DNA of 64,000 bases from Symbiodinium microadriaticum (Eukaryota; Sar; Dinophyceae; Suessiales; Symbiodiniaceae), in the NCBI GenBank assembly GCA_001939145.1, contig LSRX01000136.1, positions 729,179-793,178 on the forward strand, read 5' to 3'. The notes beneath the pieces were generated by a model that did not search any database, was not told the DNA's origin, and saw only the letters and a list, made by a program, of their open reading frames with translations. Made by a program: the position numbers and the translations under genes. The stretch's first letter is position 1; every line of letters starts with the position of its first letter. Below, in pieces: positions 11,646-24,280 of this stretch.

Positions 11646-13148
11646 GGAAGATATTATTTATAATCATATTCCTGGTGTTCTATTTCATCTTCGTGATATT
11701 CCAATATTTCTTCTTTTAGATCATATATAATCATGTCCCTCATTTTGAGAGATTATTTTCTCTTTGTCACGTCAAGCTATAATAACGTACGTACAGATTC
11801 TCTAACGTATTAGCACAATCGCCTCTCGCCAATCGACTAATGCCTCGCCCGCATGCCACGCCCAAAACTTGATTTCTTTTGAATACGAATTATAGTAGTC
11901 AAGAGGCACATTCATATATATATATATATTTATATATACGCCTCCTGAAGCGGTCATATTCACACACAATATTTAATATAAATAATTCTTTGATAATTTT
12001 ACAAAATATTTTTTCTAAAGAAGGCATCGATTTTTGATTATAAAATATTTTTGAAATTATAATTCATTCATTTTGGAATATTCAAGCTGTTTTTGAGAGA
12101 TATTGAAGCCACAGGCGGCACATACGACAAGCAAGTCATATAGATAACGATAGATCTATATATACTATAAATCATTTCCCTGTCCCAAGATATTTACCAA
12201 CTATATCTCACTGATTATATTTATTTTATTTGAACAGATCAATATCAATTTTTGATTAAACAGACGAGAATCCTAATTCTAAGAAGAATAGGATTCAAAG
12301 AAATTGAAATATGAAATAATATAATCGAAATCTTTTCTTTCGATTCGTTATTTTATTAAATTCCATCATATATCAATATTATGAATTCAATTGCGCTTAG
12401 ATAAATTTGATTTTCTTTGATCAGATATTCTTATATCATATGCGAAAATGGACCCGTATTTGATTCGCTATTATATCACGACCTTATTATACGTATTATG
12501 GAAGCTGTATCCGTAAAAATTAGATCTCGTGATTCGTAGAATATTGAATCGCTCAGAATATACGTCCCAATTATCTTAATAATGGCGATTATTCCAGCAC
12601 GAATCTGTCTCTATATTTATTATTATATCTCATGATATCATTTCATCCTACCATTATTTCGAAAATGCAATATATTTATTTTCCAGGAGCTGTTCTATTG
12701 ATTCGTTATAAGATCATATTTTATCACGCTCTCCAATCAATCGTCTAATAACAGAATTGATTATATATTAAAGGGTCGCACTATCAATTCGCTATTGTAT
12801 CTCACGCTCAGATATTGTTCAGTTATCAGCACCATACCGTTTGCGCAAGACTACTTGACTCGTAATTGCAACACGGACTACCCAGTGGGGGCTGCACTAT
12901 TGATTCGCAACTATATCGCGCGTTATCATGCTGTGTCTTTATCCGAAGTTGCCGTAGCGGACGGGAGACATTATTTATGATATTATTCCAGATCCTCCTC
13001 TTTATCTTCGTGCAATTCTAATATTTCGTTCTTTAGATCATGAATAATTAAGTCTCTCACTTAACGAGACTATTATCTCTTTGCCACGTCAAGTTGGAAG
13101 AAGGCACATATATATTCTCTAACATATTAGTAAAGTCGCCTCTTCCCT
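11646..13148. repeat. Two diverged ~190-bp copies
   Basis: 11646-11832 and 12962-13148 align over their length. Shared words include TTTAGATCAT, TCTCTTTG(T/C)CACGTCAAG and ATTCTCTAAC(G/A)TATTAG, and both end in a CGCCTCT word. Weaker similarity extends between 11460-11600 and 12440-12660, where ATTCGCTATTATATC-like words recur. The island was therefore partly built by old duplications. Confidence 0.65.
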
Positions 13149-13149
13149 T

Positions 13150-13720
13150 TAGACTGTTGCTTCGTCTGCGTGCATTTCCTTTGTGTGCAAATTACAGTCG
13201 TCAAGTGACGCGCGCGTCCTTTACGCTTTCCAAGCTTTTCGACGCGTTATCTCTAATATATGGTGCAACGTCGCCCGACCTCCCCCCTCCCCCTCTTCCT
13301 CCCTCTTCATGGTTACCCCCCTTACCCACCCTATTATGCTTGTCTTCCCCTATGGTGCGCGTGGGAGGTTGTTTACATGGGTTGTTTAACTCCCTCTCGT
13401 CGCCCTGTGTGGTGGGGATGGATTTTGGGATTTCAATCCGCCCTCTCCCCCCCGTGTTGTGGTGTGGTCTGGTATAGTGATGGGTTGCGGGTTATAGATT
13501 TAGGATAAAATCTCCTTCCCTCCTCCCTGTGGCGTGGAAGGTATTGGGATGAGGGTTTCGATTCAGACGCTCGCGCAAGGCTACCATGGCTGATGAAAAT
13601 CCGCGCTTAGGGTTTAGGGTTTGCACCCGCCCCGCCCTTTTGTGGTGTGGGTGGTGGGGATATTTAAGATTTGGGCGTATTGATATGAAAAGATTTAAGA
13701 TTGAACATCTTTAAGTGGGC
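13150..13720. other. G+C-rich islet with telomere-like heptamers
   Basis: Within the A+T-rich island this stretch is C- and G-rich with runs of CCCTCCC and GTGGTGTGG. At 13606-13622 it has two and a half TTTAGGG units, the telomere heptamer used by plants and dinoflagellates. No gene is seen. Confidence 0.6.
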
Positions 13721-14935
13721 GCGACACAGATCCAAATCGTAATCTATCTAGGAGAATATCGCCAATTTGGATACGTCATGAAAGTTGTATTCAAAAGTCG
13801 CAATATTCACGAGGATCCCAAGTTCGAGAGACCTCTAATGACGATCATCATGACAAAGAGGGTGGGAGGTCTCCGATACGCGACACGAGATCAGAAAAAA
13901 ATATAATTATCTATTCCCCTTCTATTGTTGCCTCGCGCGTCCTCCCATCCAAGAGCTAATATCCTTTGTGCGTGGATTATAATATTCAAACGAGGCATAT
14001 ATTCTTTATACTTTCTAATCTTATTTAATGATAAATTATTCAGAAAATAAGAGTTTATATCCAATTTTTTCAATTTATATTAGTATTCCCTATATAACGT
14101 TATCATCATTTTCGTTGCAAAGACGGTGCTACTATAGTCCGAAATCATACAAAACATAATTCAAAATTAAGAAGGTATATATCTAATCTTATCCATCTCT
14201 TTCAGAAAATCAAGAAAATTATTTTTTATTCTAAATCTTAAATCCTAAATATAATTCTAAGAATCATATTATATTATTAATTTATATAAAATATTCATTT
14301 ATATATAGTACGATATATAGATAAAAAATTACGACCAATATCCGAATCATATAAAATTTCATCTTGCCATTATTAATACGAGATATTACCTCAAATTATT
14401 ACTAATCTCGATATAATTAGAAGAATATTTTCCAACAAATTCACAATCTTATAATCATCTATAATATAATATCAAGTTATTAATAAGAATCGACAAGTCT
14501 AATCAAAATCTACTAATATCCAATAATATAAAACTATCATTTTCGAAAGAAATTCTTCAACTCTTCTTTTTTTAGAAATATTTACAATTACGAGCTTCGA
14601 CATCAGAAAAAAATAATCTAATAAAGAAATCTCAAAGCCATCTCTCTTATAAAATATTATTTTCTTTTTCTATTCTACAACCATCTATCAATCATTCTCT
14701 CATACTTATCTATATATCTTATATTAACATATATTAAGTTAATCAAAATCAATATCAGATTCTATCAAATATGATATATCATTCAATTATCATATTCTCT
14801 TTATTTATTCTTCAATTAATATCAAGTTCAGATTTCTCGTATAATATAATGCTTGAATATCCTTGTAGGAAATTGAATATCTGTTCGAAAAAAATATTTT
14901 CATATATAATGCACTAATCCAAAAATCTTTTCTCT

Positions 14936-16190
14936 AGAGAGATATGTTGAATTTAATGGAATATAGAAAAATTGTATTTTTCCGAAGCCAGGATCTGTCT
15001 CTTGTCGTGTGCTGCCGTGTACAGCTCCACTTTAAAAGCAATTTGTGTGCCGCAGTATCATGACTTCTGATTTGCACATCCGATGTCATCCACCTAGCTG
15101 CTAATCGTCGTTCGATTGCAACACTCAAAATCTTGGCAAAAGCCTGTGCCAGCAGCATCACAGGCAGCACAGAAACTTCGTTATCCAATTGCGATGGGCT
15201 TGTGCTAAGCAGGCAAGCGCGAATCGCCGCACGCAAACCGCAAGAGGGCCTTGCGGCATGAGCAAAGTGCCACCACTCCACTGCTGCTGCCCGCAGTGAA
15301 ACGACAACACTTTCCAACTGTGGTGAAACATGCGGCGTGACACTGCCCTTCACAGCACCACATCTCCAAAAGAAGAAGAAAACTGTGTGGCTCTTGATCA
15401 GATCGCGCCAACTGATAGGTATTCTCTTGCATCGCTGGCCGCGCACAAGCAGCACTGGCGGCCATGTAAAACTCCTGCAGAACCGATGGGCAAGCCCACT
15501 GCATCTATAGAACCCCACCAGTTGCCGTACACAAATTGTCCTTGCGTGCTGGATGAGCGAAGAACATCTCAGCTGCTTTCCTCATCCTCGGTCCAGTCAT
15601 CCGACTCCTTACGTCTGCATGAGCAGTGCGTTCCGCGCTTGGTGGTCGGGGTCTTGAAGCAACCATTTGTTTATCCGATAGCTTGCGCTATTGAAACTGG
15701 ATCACTACCGGAAGCTTCCCAAGTGTGACCGAATCCCTACCCCCAGCGAACCGCCGCGACCGATCTAAGAACTAAGCTATACCCGAAGTCAGCCAAAACC
15801 CTCAAGATGCTGTGGCTCCAGGGCATTCAATTTTATTCCTTCTCGACTTCAAGGGTGCCCCGAGAACTGCAAAATTCCACTTTCTGGGAATTCCTGTTCG
15901 TTGTACTCAGTTGCCTGAGGTAGAAAATTATGGTTTTGGGGCTCTTAAGTGAGCATCATGAGCATCAGCCAGGATTAGGCCCTACCGCGGGAACATATTC
16001 ACACCCTGTTTATTATGACCACGCTCTCGATGCGGAACTGCATCGAACCGCCGCTCCAGTTCACACGGATTCTTTGGAACCCGAACGAATCTAACCGAAC
16101 TGGCACTAATTTTTGCCCATCCTGATGGCCACCACACCTATGTGGCTGCCGCCAATTCACTCTTTAAATGTGAGCATGCATTGCGAAATC
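14936..16190. other. Right border of the island; weak exon signal
   Basis: Normal base composition resumes. A minus-strand open frame at about 15000-15200 reads LPVMLLAQAFAKILSVAIER then RLAARW. It recalls the finger region of non-LTR reverse transcriptases, but no catalytic box or downstream match was found, so it is left unassigned. 15730-16190 shows nothing. Confidence 0.3.
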
Positions 16191-16196
16191 ACAATG

Positions 16197-16802
16197 CTAA
16201 CAGGTGTCGTATCCAGCTGACTTCGTCCCGTCATGCTTCAGCGGGCCACTGAAGAGGACTTTCACCTCGTCAATCATTTCTGGATTAGGGTTTGGGCTTG
16301 CGAACTCCGGCCGACAACGGCCTGAGCTTTCAAAACCTAAGCATAAAGCCGGCATCTGCCCCTGCATGCTGATCTGCACCCACCGGAACATGGCCAAAAA
16401 CTATTCACTACTGCAGAGCTCAGCTGCGGCTCTCTTTGGGTTCCCATCTCGAGCAAGCCTTGGTACAAGCGCGAAGATGTTCTGATGTTCGCATAAGCTC
16501 AACGGCACGCAGCAAATCCATCTTGCGCAATCTCATGCTCACTTCCCGTCTCTCCACTAAGGCCGCTCGGAAGAGTGCACAGGGACTTCCGACTTCATCA
16601 TTCGGCCAGGCTTTTTCACAAACACACATGAGCGCCCAGAGGTTCCCTGGAACGCATCTCCTGCTAGTGTGGCATATGTTTGGTTTACACAGAACCCCTC
16701 CGGCAGGTTTTTCCGGGAAGCCAGATGACTTCGAAACTCCATTACATTGGCCTCATGTTGCACTCCCAATGTCTGAACGCAGCCAACATATGCGGGGAAC
16801 AT
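16197..16802 (-). CDS. Unassigned minus-strand exon candidates
   Basis: Three protein-like stretches read on the minus strand. About 16740-16640 gives GFCVNQTYATLAGDAFQG, 16629-16430 gives RREVSMRLRKMDLLRAVELM, and 16390-16200 gives PEMIDEVKVLFSGPLKHDG. They lie in different frames, as expected for spliced exons, but the joins were not resolved. No domain is recognised. They are the first clear minus-strand coding signals to the right of the A+T-rich island. Confidence 0.35.
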
Positions 16803-16914
16803 CGAGTAGGAATGGTGATTGCAATGCCATGAGCAGTAGTTCTAGCAGTAGTACCCATAACCGCGGTACTGGTAGCAATGGTAGTCGAAAGGGGTTGGTC
16901 GCAATTCTTAAACT

Positions 16915-17365
16915 TGCCCTCAATAGGCGATGCCGGTTGAGCCGACTTCTTAAATCCGCCCTCTCACATCCCCTAGCTTGATTACGCGATGGTGCTTGAT
17001 CACGCATCTTCGCCCGCCCCCTCATTGGGCGACGGCGTCGGATCACATGCCTCATTAAGCGATAGCGATTGATCATGTATCTGAAACACAGCCCCCACAT
17101 TGGAGCATAGCAGTTGATCACAATTCTTAAGCCCGCCCCTCATGCGATGTCGACCTGCCCCCCTCACTAGGCGATGGCGGTGGATCACGTTTCTTAAACC
17201 CGCCCTCCTCGCTAGGTTTGAGTACATTCCTGAAACTCCTCATGAAGCGATCCCACGTTGGGCGACAGCGGTTGTTCACGTTGGTCAGCACAGCCCCTGC
17301 CCCCGGATTAGGCGATGTCGGTTGTTCACATAGGTTAACACCGCATCCTCACTAGCCGATGTCGA
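16915..17365. repeat. Degenerate ~48-bp minisatellite
   Basis: About nine diverged tandem units, best described as (A/G)TTAGGCGATG(G/T)CGGTTGATCAC followed by a TTCTTAAACCCGCCCTC-like tail. Units start near 16921, 16982, 17027, 17054, 17100, 17140, 17168, 17257 and 17305. Some are truncated. Confidence 0.85.
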
Positions 17366-17379
17366 GCAGAAGTAGAAAT

Positions 17380-17490
17380 CAGTAGTGGTTGGTAGTGGTA
17401 GTAGTGGTCGTGGTAGTGGTAGTGGTGGAGTAGAGGCAGTGGCCGCGGCCGTGGCGATCGCAGTAGTATGCAGTAGTAGTCGTAGTTGGT
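17380..17490. repeat. GTA/GTG trinucleotide microsatellite
   Basis: Runs of GTAGTG and GTGGTA. The Gly/Ser and Thr-rich frames over it are not genes. Confidence 0.9.
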
Positions 17491-17839
17491 GGTCTGCTGA
17501 CTCGGCCGTTCACTTGCTTGCCCCCTTGTTCGCTGGCTTGCTTGCTAGCCAGAAATGGACCTGCCGAAACATGGGACGCACAACACCGGTGTTCGTTGTC
17601 GTGCACGCAGCATGCTGGTGGTGGTTATCGTCGTGGCAATACTAGCAGCTGCAACAACAAAGCAGCACTGGAACCTTTTGACAGCCGTGGTTGTGAGCCT
17701 GGCAAATAAGTTGGGGCAACACTCCCCAGCAGAAAAAGCACGAGCAGAATGAAGCACATGTCTCCAAATGTGAGTACACAGTTTTTCCGAAAGGAAGGTG
17801 ATGCGCCTGTATGCATAGAGTAACCATTGCCTGCACAGA

Positions 17840-18102
17840 TGAGCCCGGAAGTGTTGCCCTTTCCTCCTCAGAGTGCTCCCGTCAAGTGGAGCCAACGCAT
17901 CCTCTTCTTCCAGAGCATGGTCGGTAGACATTAAATCTGCCTGTTGACGATGTTGCACGTGGCATGCAACTAAAAGTCGATCTTGGTACATGGTCTTGAC
18001 TCCTGCCTTTGTTTGGCCTTGAATCGAAACCCGTAGACCCAACTCTCTCGTTCCAGCAATTTTGTGGCCAAGCCATGCCAAACCGCCTTCTTTCGCAGGC
18101 AT
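17840..18102 (-). CDS. Unassigned minus-strand exon candidate
   Basis: Open on the minus strand and protein-like: GLAWLGHKIAGTRELGLRVS, then KTMYQDRLLVACHVQHRQQ and ALEEEDALAPLDGS. It lies downstream of the phosphate transporter on the same strand. It could be its hydrophilic C-terminal tail or a separate gene. The opposite strand is also open over 18123-18380, so strand assignment is not certain. Confidence 0.35.
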
Positions 18103-18802
18103 GAAATCTTATCCGGCTTGCTTTGGCGAGAGTCGGGGTCCATGGAGCAAAGGTCGACCCTGCCTTGACCAGCGGCAAAGTTATTGTGTCAGCCGAGAAA
18201 CGCATCAGCTTCATCGAGGGTGTTGCCGTTGTAGTACGGAATGCCTCAAGCGTTTTCGTCGATGTGAACCTCTTCCCGCCGCTTCGGAGTGGCATCATCA
18301 CCAAAACAAATCGACCAGCCGCCAAGCTATTGAAGCTAGAATCAAACGCAAGCAGTATGACCAGAAAGCAGTCGCTTAGGTACACTATCTGCCGCCACCG
18401 TCAAGACTCGCTGACTAGATGGAAGGCAATCTCTGCCACACAGGGGCTTACCGCGGTGAGAAGCATGGCCAAGGAGGAAGCCGCAAACACAGTCCTGAGA
18501 TGTCCACTTATTTACACTTTACCAGGAAAAGATCTGGTGGAGCCTCAGGCACATCAGTCCGAAGCCCTTGGCAACTACTGTATTGGCATGGACAGTGTGG
18601 AAGGATGGGTCACTGGCCAACCAGCAACAAAACGGAACACATGCCACAGACTCCATCGTCCTGCACGCCATGCTGCATTGAGCCATGGTTTGATTAATCG
18701 ACCAATGCAGACTACAAGCCGGAATTGCAAGACGACCGTGAACTGGACGGCAAATGCACAAGGTGTGTGATCATTCCATGTGCAGGTGCCCGTTTCATAC
18801 AA

Positions 18803-21800
18803 TAGCTGAAGCCAAGGCTCCAGAAAATCCCACTGATGTAGCCCAAATTCTTGAGCTCCTGGAAAAGCGCCGTCTGTGTTCTTTCTTACACTCTGCCAGC
18901 AGGAACCTCGACTGTGTCACCTGTCGCCGCCTTTTCTAGTCTAAACTCCGCAGAGAAAAAGATCTAAAACATGTCTCGTGCCAAACAAACGGGGGCGTCT
19001 TTGGCCGCTTCGAAGCCGAAGCCTGAAAGACTTGCTGGCCCAGGGGCCGAGAAGCAGTAGGAGCCAACGGTGGCACCAAGCTTTCCGAAGGCTGCGCTAA
19101 TACCGGCACCAGTGCCACGGACCATGCTAGGGTAGATCCTTAGTGGTGGCGTGTCTGGTGTCGCGGGACATGGAAGTAACAGCAGTGGATTTGTAAATTC
19201 AACGCAGGCTTCGTTGGCCGATGCCTGACGGTGTTCCCAATTGCATGTGCAGGCAGGCAGGTGTGCTGGCTGAGAGGCTCTGCAGAGATCGCCATGGTCG
19301 TGACCTTTCTGGAAATCGCCGTAATTACCTATCATTATTGAGAGCCCTTACTAACTTACTCAGGTTCAGGGTTTGGCACCACATCAACTGTACAAAACTT
19401 GAACACGTGCATCTCCCCACCCGGAGGGAATCGAGACAAAGCTGTGCGAATGTGGAGGCAGGGAGAACAAATGCCAACCAGGACGCCCCAGGCAAGCTCT
19501 GGAAGGAGAGCTGCACGATGTAGAAGGTGAAGAACAGAGCAGATAACTCTCGCAACTGTTTGTAAGCAACCTCGACGAAGTGGCAGCTTCGGGACTTAAT
19601 CGGTGCCGTCTGCAGTACGGGCCTACCCTCTTGAGGTGAAACATTGCATATTGAGAGAGAGAGAGAGAGAGAGAGAGAAAGAAACAACTTTGTTGCTCTG
19701 CTCTGCCTTTCTTGCCAAGCGAAGGCATGGGGCCAACGAACAAGCTACGGCGGCACAGATCCCTGAAACATGCAACGCCCCAGGACCTCCTAGTGGCACT
19801 TGCGCGTTGCATCCAGAAACGACTCATCATCCTGCCATTCCTGCCTCTGGCCTAGTCAACTGCCGAGCTGCTGCCAGGATGAGGTTGGCAATCGCACATC
19901 CAAGGAAACCGACAAATTGGACACGTTTGCTGGAGGTCTGAGTCGGGAGGCGGCAAACAAGGGGGGTTTGGGACAGTTGGGGATGTACTGGAGGGGGTCT
20001 ATGCCTATGCAGTGAACAAAGCAAGGTCTCGACTGGAAATTGCACCAATCCTGCTTTGACATGCCTTCGGTTCACAGTTTTGGAGAGTGAACCCTGGGCT
20101 TGCACCACCTCCAGCAAATACATGGAGGGTTGTGAGTGCTGGCAACCGACGCCTTCGTCAGAAACCATGGGGCAAATATCAACCTCAGCTGATCATTCGT
20201 GTTTGAAGATTTGGACCGCCTACCTGCTTGCTTGTACGAGTCGCGATGGGATCACGAGAAGGCGACTCCACAACACCTTACTCTTCAAGAAGCTTGCTTT
20301 GTGTAAGGCCAACAATGAAGCGCCTGGAACATCGCCAAAAGAGAGCGAAGGGGAACGCACAGTTGCGAGCTACATTCATCGGGTCTTGGGCTTCCGCATC
20401 GAGGCTTGCAGTGCAGTGCAGGCCCTCTACTGCTCTCAAGTAGAGGCTTTGCAAAGTCTCGGCATTCCCACTCCACAGGCTGCTGTGCCGGAAAGGGCCC
20501 TCTTCGTTTTTATTCGGGCTGGTGCAAGCCTCATCGAGCCATAGCCAAAACTCACCAGAGGCCGAACAGAAGCCTGGGCACCTCAAGAATACTATCCGTG
20601 TAGGGGCCACTGCCGTCCGAGCTGAAAATCGCCGCATCGTTCTGCTTCAGACCTAGCGCTAATATGCTCAAACGGATCTCACACAGACCGTGGAGAAATG
20701 TGTTGGCAAGCATCACAGAGCAGCGTGCAAGCACCAAACAGCACTAGCATGAGCCCAGGCAGCCGTACTCGACGGTGTCAAAGAGGAACCAGCATCCGGC
20801 AGTGCCCAAGATCGCCCTGGCAGGCCGTGACATTGAGCCAGTCTGGCCTGGTTCATGAATAAAAACCTCAACCAGACGACAGCTGCATGCAGGCCTCCAG
20901 TACGGTGATAGGATGGTCCAGGTGGTGTCGTGATGCTTCCCTTCTGCCTTCGAATGATCTGGTCTGCGCTGCATGCAGGGCTTGGAACGACCTTTTTTCG
21001 TTTCAATCTCCAAAACCCAGCAGAGGCGATGATTGGTCACCTGTCGCTGGTTCTAGCCGCGTACCCACAACCCTGCCGCATGTGTGCAGCCTCCTTTGAT
21101 TGCACGAACTTCAGGCTGTCCTCGCAGGTAGCACTCACCGCACATGCGCAATTGCAGCTCCTCCTGCTCCCCGACCTATCCTAAAACCAAGCGGCTTGGA
21201 AGCTTGCTCACACAAATGCCCTTTGCTCTCCTGGATGGTCAGGTATCGCAAAACCAAGCCCAAGGCCGAAAGAATGACACCCACTCCTGGGACCGGGGAG
21301 GCTTCGATTATTGAGGCATTCCGTCCTCCCAAGTGATGCCTGAGATTAACGCACCAAGCGCACTTGGAAGCTCGAGCTTTTCGTGCCTCTTGAGCTTCAT
21401 TCGCTCAGGCCTTCAACAACCAGACCGAGGCTTGGGAAAAGTCAGCCAAACAAAGCGATCAAGCGCCTCAGCCTCAGGACGCGTGTTTAAAGAAGGCTTG
21501 GGCAAACTTCTCTTCTTGCTAGATATCTTGCAACTTGACCTTCTGAAGTTCCAATGTCCGCACGAAGAACAGGAACCACAATACTTAGCAGGCCAGTCCT
21601 TGCAAGGAGGGAAAACTGACAAGAGCAGCTAGAAATGTCGCAGTCTGGGCTCCGAAGATCCACCGCCACAACATCTCATGCGGGACGCCGGCGACCTCCA
21701 GGGAGGAATGAGAAAACGACTTCTCGTGCACCGCGCTGTTTCAGGTCCGGGGTTTCTGTTAGTCTCGCATAAGCTCATAGGGGAGGGGCGGTGGGCAGCC

Positions 21801-23984
21801 TGTCGCCCGGGCAATCCAGGTTTGCAGATGACATTCTGTGACCCTCGCCAAGAATGCACTGCAATCAAGCAGCATCCATTGTGTAGGTCACCATCGGGCA
21901 GAGTGCTTGGCCAAAGCCGCTTCCGAACAGGTAAAGCAAGGCCACGTTGCGGGCACCGTCGCCTCGGTAATGAGGGGTTGGGATGGGCTGGGCACGTTCC
22001 CGACCACACGCGCCCACAAGGAGCCAAGCCTACCACATGGTTTCTGGCAGGCTCCCGCTTATCTTACAACCTGATGGGCAGGGCCTGGGCCGAATTTAAA
22101 AGCTCCCGGACGAAGTTGGTGTCAAATGAATGTCTCTAGCCCAAAGTCGCCTTCGCCTTCGATGTGACTACATACCACGCTGTCTTTTGGATTTTTGCTG
22201 GGGCAAATCTACCGGGCTGCCCACTGCACCTTTCCCGGTTGCCCAGGCGGATAGACTCGTTGCAAAGAGGCCACTGGTCTTCTCTGATGACTCAGCCGAA
22301 TGTGATGAGGCCAGTGGGTACTCACCCCCCATGCCAATCCCAGTAATGATGCCTGGGCACAGCCGGGCAAGTCAAACTTGTGCTGGCTTGCTTCATGATG
22401 CCAGCCCGTTCTGCGGTGGAGGCGGCCACATTTGCTGTAGAGTCTCTCTTGTCGTCGTTGGGTGCTGCAAATTCGGCAATTACATCGCGTTAGAAGAAGC
22501 AACCGCTGGCAAGTCAGTCAAACTACGGCACCTCATGTGAAGCAAGTCCCCTGACAGCAAAACCGTGCGCTCACTGCATCGCAAAGCCAAGGAGAAAAGT
22601 CAACCCTCTTAGCCCTTCGCACTTGCCAGGATCTAGGGTTCACGAGTCACCGCTCTCTAGTATTGGGGATGAGCAGGACTCTTGGTGCCAGGGCCAGGAT
22701 TTGGCTTCGGGGACTGAGGGTCGAGGTCTAGGGTCGAAGTTTCAGCGTTTGGGCTTGACTACGAGCGCAAGCATCTCCGCCCTCTCGAGCGCTCGCGGTG
22801 AGATACATTGAGTATCGCAGCCAGCATTCAGCCTCTGACGCCGCTGCTGCGACTACGAGTATACTTAAGTATACTTAACTCGGGCTGAAGCCGTCTCCTG
22901 CCAGGTGGCGCGCTACAATAAGGGCATTCTCACTCCAGGCAAGAGCTGAAAGCAAGGCGCCTCGGCTGGATTCCGAATACTGGGACTGGGGCAGCTTGAT
23001 ATTCTTCTGCGGTATCTTTGTATATTTTATTCTTCGGATGAACCGTGCTGTTATGTTCTGTCGTGTGTTCTTCTTGATTCTGAACACCAATACTACTGAC
23101 GATGATGACGATGATGTTGGTGATGATGATGTCGATGTTCGCTTTGGTACGTCCTCTCATTCCCTATGACAATGAAGCCTTGCGTGCTGCTTACCGTGTA
23201 AGGCCTGGGTAGATTAGCTACAACACAGCACCATGACACAAGCTCAGGTGTCCGGGCATGACCGACAGGTCAGAGCCAAGATTCCAATAAGGGTGATAAT
23301 GGAACAGCCGATGAGGCCCATGCGGCGACCGATATAGTCAGAAGCTGGACCTCATCAGGGTCTTGCAGGCGATGAAATTTCGCCAAGCGCAGCTTTGACG
23401 ACACTTGACAGATGCCAGAATAAATTTGTGTCCATGCCACCCATGACGAGCATACCAAGGATGGCCCCGCCATACATGGCAGCTTTGACAAAATCCTGCA
23501 TCCAAGCCAGCACCCGGCTGCTTTCGATGACAGCCGATAAAACCCATCCTTTGAATTGTTTGGACATGGAAACGGCCATGTCATGCTTGTCAGGAGGGTG
23601 CCGAAACTCTAACAGTTGACTCCAGCACTCCTACGCAGAGCCCTGCAAGCTTAGACTCTCTGTTGTGCATGGACAATGCAAGCACCACAGTCCTTCTGCG
23701 CATCAGTCGCGTGGAATTCAACGGCATAGTGCTCAACAAAATTCGTGGCACCGAGCATATACTTGTCAGTCAGCAGGCCTGGAACGGCTCAGCTGGTCTA
23801 AGAAACACGAAAGGGCTCAAATACAAATGGCAGCATTCGCTATCTGGATCAGAATGGCTTAAGGTTCTCAGGGAAATGCTCAGAATCAAACTGCATGGCG
23901 TATGCTGCAGACACAAGGCTGTAAGGCGTCTTGCACCGCCGAGTAGCCCATGCCGGTTGCAAGGGCGCTGAGCAAGCGCGCCAT
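18803..23984 (-). CDS. Phosphate:H+ symporter, major facilitator superfamily
   Basis: A 12-helix importer expected to move inorganic phosphate with protons across the plasma membrane (or vacuole). Minus-strand exons in topological order: 23778-~23690 (GLLTDKYMLGATNFV); 23495-23438 (DFVKAAMYGGAILGMLVMG); 23344-~23270 (ASDYIGRRMGLIG, the loop 2-3 signature); 22464-22402; 22352-22230 (IITGIGMGGEYPLAS, helix 4 signature); 21962-~21871; ~21330-21215; 20847-20764 (ILGTAGCWFLFDTVEYG, helix 7); 20652-~20613; 19937-19875 (KRVQFVGFLGCAIANLIL); 19510-19443 (GASWLAFVLPASTF); 19138-19048 (YPSMVRGTGAGISAAFGKLG); 18858-~18803. Phases match across most joins. GC donors occur, for example, after 23438, 22402, 20764, 19443 and 19048. 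A possible first ATG is at 23984 (MARLLSALATGMGYSAV); alternatively 24429. The last exon and stop are not found. The PHO84/PHT1-like group fits best; a sugar or organic-anion relative is less likely. Confidence 0.87.
19653..19680. repeat. GA dinucleotide microsatellite
   Basis: An uninterrupted GA run inside an intron of the phosphate transporter gene. Confidence 0.95.
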
Positions 23985-24280
23985 GACTAATTTGGAATGG
24001 GAAAACCAAAAGCCGCAGGGATGCACTTCGACTCCTCCTCCTGTGCTCGGGCCGACATGTCGCGAATTGTTGATCCACGCCATACTGGAGTCAAGGGCAT
24101 GATTAGTCAGGCTGTGCTGCCGCCCGCACTGTCAAGGGCAACAATGTGGGATGTCAAGGCTTGCACATGCTTGCCTTATTCCCCACCCTGCCGTCGCACA
24201 CAAACCCTGATTGTAGAGCCCTGTCATGCTGCTGGGGAACTGCAATTACTTCGATACATTATCGCAATGTGTCTGCTTGC

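Larger units (their letters stand above)
9960..14935. other. A+T-rich gene-free island
   Basis: Base composition changes abruptly near 9960 and back near 14935. The line 11281-11340 has 11 G or C in 60, while the flanking line 9181-9240 has about 36. No open frame above about 127 codons exists, and the longer ones fall in a G+C-rich islet at 13.1-13.5 kb with low-complexity proteins. No exon with splice signals, rRNA, tRNA or recognisable transposon gene was found on either strand. The island separates plus-strand genes on the left from minus-strand genes on the right. Confidence 0.9.

Noticed and set aside
9960..14935. Organelle-derived or bacterial insert
   Set aside because: No cox, cob, rRNA-like or bacterial coding sequence could be recognised, and the borders show no terminal repeats. 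A chimeric contig cannot be fully excluded by eye.
15000..15200. Non-LTR reverse transcriptase fragment
   Set aside because: One stretch resembles the finger region, but no catalytic (Y/F)xDD box, endonuclease or second matching segment exists nearby.
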